From positions 46,459,856 through 46,523,855 of the forward strand of contig NC_085865.1 of assembly GCF_034702125.1 (NCBI RefSeq): 64,000 bases of DNA, written 5' to 3'. The DNA is from Engraulis encrasicolus. Taxonomy: Eukaryota > Chordata > Actinopteri > Clupeiformes > Engraulidae. Numbering within the stretch: the stretch's first letter is position 1; every line of letters begins with the position of its first letter. Of the stretch, positions 32,167-41,720 are shown piece after piece. The position numbers were made by a program, and so were the translations under genes. A model generated the notes under the pieces. The model saw only the letters and a program-made list of their open reading frames with translations. It made no database searches and was not told the DNA's origin.

Positions 32167-34877
32167 TTACACTTCTTTGGGCAAAAGATAAACATTCATG
32201 AATGTACCAAAAAAGTACACGTCAACCTTCTCCTTCATCTCTCCAATCAATTCATCATCCCTCCACACTCTTTCAATGGTTAAGTCCTCCTCTGTATCCG
32301 TAATGAAATCGCACCAACTCAAGCCAGTTACTGCAAGTTGGCCTTGAACCTGCCAGTAGTACTTGTGGTTTCTTTTAAGTTTCGCCTTCCCATTAGTAAT
32401 TTTTACATGTCCTGCCTGTGTGATGTTTGAAATGGCTGGGCATTTCACCTCAGCAAGGCCAAAACATGGAATTTCATTTGGGTCATATACCCTTGCATCA
32501 GGGCTAGCCCCCAGGTGAGGAGCTTGAGGGTGAATGACTAACCCACAGCGACCCACATTGACATTGCACACCTGTGCATAGTGCTCCAGCACCTGTGGCT
32601 CCCGCTCCAGCCCCCTCTTCATGGCAGGAGTCTGGCGAGTGCCCTTAAGTATTCTCAATGCCAGGGACTCACCAGAGGACACCCCTCTGACGTGGCTAAC
32701 CTCATAAAATCTACTTGCTGTTACTCTCGGCTTTCGTAGAGCTTGCCATAGTGGGCACTCAGACTGTTCTCTTGTCTGCTTCTCTATGTCACTTGCCATA
32801 TTATATGTAACAGTTAAAGTGTCGAAATGCAAAATTTGGATTGAGTTTTTTTCAAATTGTGGAATTTGGGTGGGAAATGTTGAGTCCTCTAAGGGCAGAT
32901 TCGGGAATGCTGGTGCCTCTGGGTGCTGGATGTAATCCCCACATTTGACCACAGGAGGACACTGGTATGACAGGGGGGATCCTCGTGGCACAGGTCCGAA
33001 CTTGGAGTCTACCATCGACAGCTGCGATAGGCCGTGCAGCACAGACGAGATCAGTGGTTGCGGCCTGATGTTTGTGAGCTTCTCCCCAATAGCCAGCATG
33101 TTGGGATCAGGCAGGGGTCCTGAAACAGATAAATATAAAAGGCGAAATGTTAAATTATTGACACGTCTTACAACTACTTTTGGTTTTCAAATATGATGTC
33201 AAGTGTCAACAGTGTCATATTAGTTACAGTAGTACACATTACCAGTGTATGCTTGATAGAGTGTTGATTTGCACACGCTCCTGGTGGATGGCTTTGGCTT
33301 CCTGACTACCAAGTCCTGAACCGGTTCTGCATGGATCCCCTGAGAAAGATAAGAAGCAGCCGTATCCAGTTAATTTGTTAAAATACAGTCTTTGTTAGTT
33401 AAAATAACAGATTTGTGCTAGGTATCTCCAGTCTGTTTTTTAATAATGTGTGTGCGGGTGCTTCGATTTGTCAACAGTGCCTGGTCATATTTCTTAGGGA
33501 ACATTGTTAGCAAAGCAAAAAGTGGCATACAAGTCATCTGGCTGGCAAAAAGACTGACATTCTTCTCTATGTGGTACAGCTCAACACAGCTAAAACATTA
33601 CCATGGTCCTAGGCCGATGCCATGCTTGAAGGGAGCTTGTGCAGGGCACAGGTGGTGGTACAGCTGTCACCTGCAGAGACAGAAGTGCAAACCAGGATTT
33701 AAAAAATGTGGTGATAGACCTCTAGGCATGGTCACTCAAATCAAACGGCAGACAGCAGCCCTGAACATACAACTTACCTTCAACATGCAGTAATGGGCCG
33801 ACTGGAATAGCAAGGCCACAAGGTGGTTGCAGAGGACCTTCCCTGCTGTACAGCTGCATGATGTTCCTTGCAGTTCTGGAGCTTCAGCTTGGAAAACAAT
33901 CTACATAAAATACACAGCAGTAATCCGACAGACAAGGTTAAACTAAAATAAGACAAAAAATGCACCAAATAATAAAGAAATGTAAGGATGAGCAATACAA
34001 ATATAAAAACATCTTTAGAAATCTGGAACTGCCGTAAAGTAGTTAACCTCTTACACTGTTTACATGTTTAACAAACAGATTATTAAACACTTATTATTCA
34101 GACTCCTTAACTGCCTAAAATAACCTGCAAATAATGGGGCTGTTCTCGCTTCCTCATTGACCTGTAACACCTAGACCTGACAGCAACCTCCCTGTCAATG
34201 ACGTTGGAAACTGGTAAGCAAAAAAAGTAAATAGCAAAATGGGAAATTAATGAATGAATCAAAAAGATTAATTCTTACACTCTGTTATTGGTTTATGATG
34301 TTGAATGTATGTACTAGGACGAGTTAAAACCCACATAGACCTTGGGAGCAGGACCACATAACACAGAGGGGGAGTCAGTTTTCAAACAGGCATTCTCGCT
34401 GAACTATTATTATTGCAATTCTCTCATAACATAACGTGACTGAGGAATGGTACAGTAGTCTACCCAGAAGGTTACAAAACCGGAGCGACAACGCTACGTA
34501 GCAACTGGTTGAAGCTGACTCCCCTCCTCGTTTACATTCTACCCAACAATCGAGCTGACTTTAAAACGTTTTTTTTATCACAATACAAGCGAAATTAACT
34601 AATTCATCCTTGTTTAAAATAAACAACGATCTTGCTTTGTTGGTTTGGCCAAATACCAATAACCCATACGAACATCTATCTGAGGTAACGCCACAAACTG
34701 ACGTTAGCATAAGCTTAACCGCTTACCTTCATAGTCGTGAATGAATTTCTCAAAAAACAAGCTGTATCCCTTGTCCAGTTTGGAGCGGGGTGTTGTCGAG
34801 TGACGGTTCACCAGACGATGAACGTCTGCAAAAGACAACCTTGGCAGATTTCCCAAAAAACTTGAATAGGCGAACAT
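32167..34877 (-). CDS. SWIM zinc-finger plus YqaJ-type nuclease protein, six exons, 492 aa
   Basis: Exons in transcript order: 34727-34877, 34125-34210, 33778-33900, 33602-33670, 33243-33339, 32167-33119; phases 1, 0, 0, 0, 1; total 1479 nt with stop. It starts MFAYSSFLGNLPRLSFADVH. A SWIM-type zinc motif lies in exon 3 (CSCTAGKVLCNHLVALL: CxC then CxH). The last exon carries a YqaJ/lambda-exonuclease-like PD-(D/E)xK fold: GLEREPQVLEHY, LGASPDARV, GLAEVKCP and YYWQVQGQLAVTG, which supply the expected Glu, Asp and ExK residues. Known bacterial and phage YqaJ proteins act in recombination; its role in this transposon class is not established. The exon chain is my reconstruction from splice signals, supported by in-phase junctions throughout. 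Confidence 0.88.
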
Positions 34878-34992
34878 TGTTTACCTCCGTATACACAGAA
34901 ACGACAGTATGACAGTTCACCGGAAGTTGGAATGCACAATCGGCCAATGAGGAAGTTGCTACGTAACAAGCGTGAAAATTGCTTATTAGTTA

Positions 34993-35440
34993 GTACCATT
35001 GAGAGTAAATAGAATGGAGGCCAAAATTCTATTTCATTGTTGAAGCCAAGTTGGAGCCAAGGTTGGACCCAAAAAGACCAAAAAATGGCCAAATCCCATT
35101 CATTCCTATGAGAGACATAAAACCCTGTATCTCCCTTAAATGCCACTCCAGGGGGATAATTTTTCGCTCAACTAGTAGGTCCCCTTGCTCTCCAACTTAC
35201 CAGGGTGGTGATTTTTTGTGGTGATGTTTTGTTTTAGAGAGATATTAAAAGTTAAATTGACCAATGAGCATCAGAACATGGTTTGATTGACCGTTAGAAG
35301 TCTTGTTGTTGTCCAATCAGCACCTGCGTTTGGCGTTGCTAAGGTGGAATGTAAGTTGGAATGTTCCCAAATCTGGCTTCAAAGCGTTGAATGGCAAATA
35401 GCGTTGATTTGGCGTCCATTCTATTTACTGTCAATGGTTA
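34993..35440. mobile_element. Palindromic MITE next to the right end of the 5-kb transposon
   Basis: Inverted ends of about 30 bp: TACCATTGAGAGTAAATAGA (34994) and the near-complement TCTATTTACTGTCAATGGTTA ending at 35440. The interior has AAGTTGGAGCCAAGGTTGG and GTAAGTTGGAATG in tandem-like order. No coding frame. Confidence 0.75.
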
Positions 35441-35959
35441 ATACAGGTCTGTGAGCTCAACTTTCTCGCCTCGCTCGCCCACCGCCCGCCACCCTCGCTT
35501 CCCTACGTCACCACCTCTCGCCTCGCTGCCGCGTCCCAACGGAAAATAATGGAATGCCACGCTTCTAACGCTTTGGAAGCGCCCATGTAAATCAGGCGTA
35601 AGAGCCTAAACAACCACCAGGCACCAAGTCGGAGATGTGAGCGATACCTCTATAGTTTGAAGTTAATTCCTTTCAATTTTGAGATGTTTCGGGCCAACGC
35701 GGCCCCTTCTCAGACAGTTTAAGATAGGGGTGTACTCACTTTTGCACCAGCATAATTACACAAACATGGACAATTATGCAATTTAAGTTATACTTCTGAC
35801 CTTTATTTTCTGCCGTAAGCTCAAAAGATGTTGTAATTACACTTACTCTATGGTCATTTTGGGGATAACTCGTGTGTTTATTAAAATATTGTAAAAAAAA
35901 ATCCTTTTCAACAGGGGTGTAGGCCTACTCATTATTGCTGTGCACTGTAGCTTTTGAAA
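35441..35959. other. Spacer before the myosin relic, no gene
   Basis: GC-rich start (CTCGCCTCGCTCGCCCACCG) paired in inverted orientation with 28.9 kb, then AT-rich DNA. No coding feature. Confidence 0.5.
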
Positions 35960-36765
35960 TATTGATGCACACTCTATATGCACTCTATGGGAACAACAGA
36001 ATAAAGCACCTTAGTGTGTCAGAATCTGTATTGCTGATGGTCAATGTCCAGAGATCCCAACAGTTTTTCAGCTCCCTTCTTGTTGTCGATAAATTGTCCC
36101 TCAAGGATAGCAGGGTTCAGGATATGGTATCTGAACTGATAAATACTGTTCATAATACTTGAAGGACATAATCTCATAGCTATTTTCTTTTTTTATTGTA
36201 TACAGAAGATACAAGAAACAAAATAGGCCTAAGCCCTTAACCATCTGTACCTCTGTTTGAAATCTCCATACAGGATCCTGTTGGCGAAGCCCTTTCTGTA
36301 GATTCTGATGCCTTCCAGCACACCGTTACAGCGCAGCTGGTGCATGACCAATGGATTCTCCATAGCCCCAGGAATCTTGGACTTGTTGGGGATGAGGCAG
36401 CGCACAAAGTGGGGGTGAGATGGCCTCAGCTTGTTCAGGCTCTCCTGTTGGTTAACATCAGACAGCGATAACGTTACAGCTTGAAGAAACTATAAAACAA
36501 TTTTAATAATTTTATTATCTATGCTGTGATTAAGGGACAGATAATATATACCGTGAGAGGGATCAGAAATCAAAAATATTTGACACAGACACAGTCTGGA
36601 AAGAAGATCCTTTCTTCTTCTTGTCACCATCCTTGCCACCCTTACCACCACCACCGCCACCACCACTCTCCATGGCTGCAAAATAATTTGATACACTTAT
36701 TATTAGCTTTATATATATATATATTTTTTTTTTCCAGTCGGTGTGAGAAACAATCAACATTCATT
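35960..36765 (-). pseudogene. Relic of a third slow-type myosin heavy chain gene (exons 15-17 only)
   Basis: Three exon remnants with the genomic intron layout of gene B, so not a processed copy. Exon 15 relic is about 36590-36675 (loop 2, glycine-rich, ending [17 protein letters not shown]) and has lost its 3' end and donor by a deletion that joins exon to intron sequence. Exon 16 relic is 36251-36444 (194 nt against 206; a 12-nt in-frame deletion near KLMTNLR; the reactive-thiol Cys in RICRKGF is now Tyr). Exon 17 relic is 36010-36130 (121 against 124; one codon lost) and has a TGA at 36019-36021 where gene B has Gly (RFGHTK). Flanking intron sequence also aligns with gene B, from about 35960 to 36765. 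No other exons of this copy are seen nearby. Confidence 0.9.
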
Positions 36766-38120
36766 AATGTCATTAGGGGGTGGAGATCCATCATTTACTA
36801 CAAAAAGATAAACGATTAAGTTCATTTACCAACCTAGGTGTGTCTGTAATAACAATTCAATGTTACTATCTACAGTCAAATAATCTGAATAATTATATGT
36901 ATTTTACTAATTTATTATTTACACAATTATTATCTTTGCAACTGGTCAATACATAATCCAAGGACTATCTATTTTGGAAGAAATGTATTACTATGGCTCT
37001 GTTGTTAAAATTACACCATAGACATAAGACAACCTGTCAAAGTGTGAACATAGGATGTTGGGCTTGTAGGTCTGATTTGGGATGAATAAGTTGATTTTTT
37101 TTTGTCCACAGTCCTAAAAATAATTTGACATTAATTTTACTTCCTCATATTCCATGTGTAGCTTATAATATTTTTTAATTCTATCAGTGTTTCCCATACA
37201 TTGAGAAAAAAAATACTTCGATCTCCGTTTTTTAAGAAACGATTTTAAAAACGAGTTCCTACACATTTTTCTCCTGGAGTAAGTACATCCTATAGAGAAA
37301 ACAATAAGTGCTTGAAAGACAGAGGGCTCAAAAACCTGGTCAAGTTGTTGTAGTTGACTTGGGTTTGGGAGCAATAAAAAAACCTTCAGAGAAGGGACAG
37401 TGGAATGAGTTTACTGACACTCCCCAGGCTTTGTTTTACAGTTGTATGATAGTGAATTAGGCGACAGGCCTGCATTGACACAGCAGAAGAGACATCGGGC
37501 TGCATATAGAAATTAATGTGTTATGAATGTGAATATAGACATAAATGTGTAACACGTTGTTCAGCCCTTTTACTGAGAGGAATTTTGAAAAACTGGCCCT
37601 GTGATCAGCACCCCTCATGTAGAATGTGTACGCCTACGTATGTGTGGGGAAAAACGCATAGGCTACTCTCTTAGATTATTTTTGTCTGTGCGTTAACAAT
37701 TTCACAGAGCTCCTGAATTCTTGTCTGTGCTCCTATTTTGTTGAATTTTTCATTGCATAGACCCCTGCATGAGGGACGAATGAAAGTGTGTTGTAAACAG
37801 AAATAATTCACAGGTTTTTTTTTGACAATGTACTACTATACATGTCATGGGTAAAATCTTGTGTAATTTCTGAAAATATAAATGGCTGAAATGTAAGCTT
37901 AGGCCTTTAGTTTCTCCATGCGCCAATGTCAAACTGTACTCAATGTTTTACATTTACGCCACATGAAATTCCATGCAATCCCCCCCCCCAAAAGGGCCCG
38001 CGTAAAATGACCCGACCCCATATACAGTATATATATACACGTATGTGTGTGTGTAATGTAGGAATGTATTTTCAAAACTGAGCCTGTTTGCTGTGTGACT
38101 CTATTCGAAGTTCCACAGGT
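36766..38120. other. Intergenic stretch, no gene seen
   Basis: AT-rich. A short poly-C run lies near 37981 and a TATATA / GTGTGTGTGT microsatellite near 38020-38055. No exon-like or transposon-end structure is supported. Confidence 0.6.
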
Positions 38121-38860
38121 GGTGTACATGCTGTCAATACCGCAGGTGCTTTTGTCTGACTCTGTCCTTAGGCCTAAACAGACCAGCTACTTTCTTTGTG
38201 TTGAGACCAAGGCCAAAGTCAGGCAGCTGCTAGCCGATGACAGAACATGTCTCACTGACACATTGCTGTTTCCTTAGCCTTCTCACTTAAGCACAAAGAT
38301 AGCCCTGTGTCATTAATATCACAAATGTGAGTGCCTGTCTTTGATTGAGAACAGTTGGTTGGTGGGTATCTCCTAGACATCTGTTGTTGCAGTGTTGAGG
38401 ATACGTGTCAGGTGTAGTGCAGCATATCACTTGAGGACCAGGTGTAAGTTCACTTCTAAGGTTACCATTTGAGCAGCATCTAAAATCTCTGTTGCTGATT
38501 TCATGATCCAATAAGAGAATAGAGGGGAAATATGCAGTCATAAAACACTCAAAGGCCTTTCAGATCGTGCCATTTTATTTTGTTTTCTTTTTCCAGACAT
38601 TCAAATGTAATTTTGTGGAACAACATAACTGACCTGACCAGAGGTCACATCATTACACAATAAATAAACATGTTTGATGTCATGAGGACAATGTGCAGAG
38701 GATAAAATGGAGGAATGTGAGGAGCTGTGTAAAATACTTCTAAGACCATTTGTGCCTCAAACATATCCAAGATGCCTCACAACAAGGACAGCTTATTCAG
38801 GAAATCCTTAAGGATTTGCAGTAGTCACATGGTAGTTGTTTGCTTATTTGTAATTGAGAG
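38121..38860. repeat. Right arm of the long inverted duplication (partner 24442-25197)
   Basis: Complementary to the left arm with small indels (for example GGCCAAAGTCAGGCAGCTGC and TAGCCGATGACAGAACATGT). The arms enclose 13 kb that includes the 5-kb transposon and the myosin relic. Confidence 0.88.
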
Positions 38861-40114
38861 ACTGAATATAAATATATGCACATTATTGTTGATTCATTTA
38901 ACTGATTCAACATGCAAATAGGTGGTTGTCTTAGTCCCAATGTCAAATTCAAAGAAAATGAACAATAACCAGGGTTAATGCTGCGGTACCTCGACTGTCA
39001 CGTGATTTCACCCTGTGCCATAACTTTGTCCAGTCTGTTGGTCTATTACTGTCTGTACCACGCACAGCTTCAATGTTCACGCAACATTGTTTCCTTGGTG
39101 TTGTCCTTGGGGACAAAGATAACCGTGTGAAATGCTTGACTAATTCCTCCTTTGATTGAGATGGACAGCTACACGTTGATGCACATTGAGTTCAAAGCTG
39201 TGCCAAAAATTGTGCTCCTTCAGCAAAGGTCTGGAGGCGCATCTGTGAAACCTGATCATGTCTCATTGAGAGGGAAGTAGGATGGCGTAGGCTACTGGTA
39301 GAGAAAGAACACATTTGAACACTGCAAAGCTTACTTATGGATAAGGTGGAGGACTACACATTTTAAGTCTGTAGTTTAAGGTAAATGTGATTTTTGTGAT
39401 TATGTAGGGATTTTATGCTGTATTTTATTTCCTGTGTAATTCTTTCTGTAGAGTGCATGTGCCTACGTGTGTACTACATTCACGTCACAAATTGTGTGTA
39501 ATGTGTTCATTAATTCAAGTTCTAAAACAATAGAATTTCAGTTGACTAGAATTGTTTTAGTGGGAATGTCACAGATGAACTTACAGTACATTACAACTGT
39601 GTTCCTTCAGATATTATCATCACTGAGAAGAGGATTAAGATAGGAAATTTAGGATAGGGTTGTCACAGCTGTGTATGTGTGTAGCATCTCCGTCTGTAAA
39701 TGTGACAGCTGCTGTATGTTTGAGATATTGAATGGTAAACAAACACTTAAATGTATACATTACTTGTAATGACTTCTAGAAGTGCATATACTTGCCGAGG
39801 CATATTGACTCATTTAAGAAGAGTCTTACAAATAGAGATGAATTCACTTTCATATACTTTTGAGTGACAAACTCCCTGATGAAGTAAAGCAGTAAGCAGA
39901 TTTCCCCATTTTGCTGTTATTTTGCTCTGTTATGTACACATGAAAAATTCTCCAACTTCTATTTCTCAATTTTCATTACAGCCAGCCAGCAATATTCTTT
40001 CAGTAAGCACACCGATAGTGTACTGTATACTTCAAATGACCTCAAATTAGTTTTGTCTGTTGTAAATTTGTGTATGCATATATTCTGTTTTACATAATTT
40101 GTTATGTCTTGACA

Positions 40115-40236
40115 GGGAGGAGGTGCCGCAACGTTCCCTGGAAGATGAAGACTGCCCCCCAGTGGACACTCGTGATGGGGCTTTTGATCTTGTGCTCTGG
40201 TGATCCATGCATTGCTTTCCAGGCGAATGTGGTGAG
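40115..40236 (+). other. Orphan exon-like segment encoding a signal-peptide-like N-terminus
   Basis: Acceptor-like TATGTCTTGACAG ends at about 40115. An ATG at 40145 opens a 92-nt frame ending in a consensus donor (GTGAG|GTAAGT at 40236). The frame reads MKTAPQWTLVMGLLILCSGD followed by a short tail: charged start, hydrophobic core, small residues, as in a secreted protein. No downstream exon was found in the next 3 kb. It could be a remnant of a small secreted-protein gene or chance. Confidence 0.3.
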
Positions 40237-41419
40237 GTAAGTTACTAAACTTCCAAATTATTTGTTGTGGATATGCTGTATGTGTTTAAAGATAAACTGA
40301 ATGGACAGAGTGCACACTGGGGTAATCAAATCCTCTCTCACCGTTCAGCGTTTCCTGTAGAACATTTATAAGTCAAGGTGGTATGCCAGTGTCATGAGAC
40401 ATGTGGCCATTGTCGTTAGCAAAGCCATGTTGTGCATATTCATAGGAAACATGACATGGAAACCTTCAAAAGTAAATAGCTTGTACTAAATTTATAAAGT
40501 AACTTTAAAAATCCCATGGGCAATTCAAACTTTTTAACTTTTCTGAGGATCTAGTCAAGGTGGCAGGTGTTAGCCCCTTATCCCCTTAGCGCAGAGCCTC
40601 TGTTATAACCTTATTGTCACCAAAATGGTCTTAATCGGTTAGTTAAGACTCTCTGCTTTGTTATAGCAATGTTGTTATGATGTAGTTGAGTGATTTCAGC
40701 AAAGAGTGAATAGGCCTGTGGACAGGCCCGTGTGCAGTAAGAGGCTACCTATAAAGTGCTGTGGGAAACCCTACAGTTTATTGTGAGGCCTATTATTGCA
40801 CTAATAGTCCCAGAGCCAAAAGGGGTTTTATTTATGGGGTTGAGCCCAAAAGGTTCAATGGGTGTTTCTGATTCAGAAAATTGTGAGGAAATCCAAAATG
40901 CAAGTCTTACAAAACCAAAGGTAGACACAAATTTACAATATTCATCTGAATTTGGGTACCTTTTCATATTTGTTTCAGCTTTGTTTTGGAGCGATATTTA
41001 GCAGCATTTTCCGAAATCCATATAAACCTAGGTAAATGGCACTGAAGTGGTTTCCCGAATGTAATTTTGTGGTGCTGATTCCAAATATGTGACTTGTATT
41101 GTCCTATAACAGTATTCTGATCTCCTAATTTGCATTTAATATTGCCAAATCCAGTGGCCTTACCATAAACACAGGTACAGCATTATAAATGGATGTCATC
41201 TGAGGGTGGAAGTCCCAGAGTTAAGTCTGCACACTTTTTTTATTGCTTTTATGGATATTGCTTCCTACAATTCATCTTCATATTCATTCGATGCCAAACA
41301 GTTTAAGATAGTGTAACAGCATTCAAATTTTGTATTCAAAAAGTAGACTATCTAATTAAATTACGAGTCCCCTGTATTTTCCCCCAAATGAAAATAGCAG
41401 CTACATGATTTTGGTGAAA

Positions 41420-41720
41420 GTGAGTGCATCTCAATATGGGACCTTGCCTCCTCCACTTGCCTCCTCCACTCGCTTCTCGTCATGATGACATCACTGACAA
41501 CAGCATTATATTTCAATATCTTGCAAGAGCTCAATTGTAGAGTCTTTTTCTCGTTTGCAATTGTTATGGTGAATGAAAAACAGTCCCTCAAAAGTTGTTG
41601 TGGCTAGGCTGACAGCTGGGAAACTTTATCGTTTTCTCCACGGAGGAGGGGCCAGGAGGCGGGGCGAGGAGACAAGCGCAAGTGGAGGAGGCAAGGTCAT
41701 ATATTAAGACGCACTCCCAG
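41420..41720. mobile_element. Palindromic MITE (~300 bp)
   Basis: Left GAGTGCATCTCAATATGGGA then CCTTGCCTCCTCCACTTGC; right GCAAGTGGAGGAGGCAAGG then TCATATATTAAGACGCACTC. The arms are about 40 bp. No coding frame. Confidence 0.75.

Larger units (their letters stand above)
30023..34984. mobile_element. Complete THAP-DDE / SWIM-YqaJ DNA transposon (ISL2EU/IS4EU-like), ~4.96 kb
   Basis: Imperfect inverted ends of about 68 bp: AAGCTAGTTTCACGCTT ... ATTGTGCATTCCAACTTCCG at 30023-30088 and the complement at 34920-34984. The outer dinucleotides fit a 2-bp AT duplication (30021-30022 and 34985-34986). Two convergent spliced genes fill it: the transposase on plus (30108-31891) and the SWIM/YqaJ protein on minus (32167-34877). 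Both are open with consistent splice phases, so the element looks autonomous. The gene pair and layout follow the ISL2EU/IS4EU type of eukaryotic transposon as I recall it; the family name needs a library match. Confidence 0.9.

Noticed and set aside
32167..33119. Integrated viral gene, because YqaJ is often called a viral recombinase
   Set aside because: Five upstream exons with a SWIM motif and the convergent THAP-DDE gene place it in a DNA transposon.
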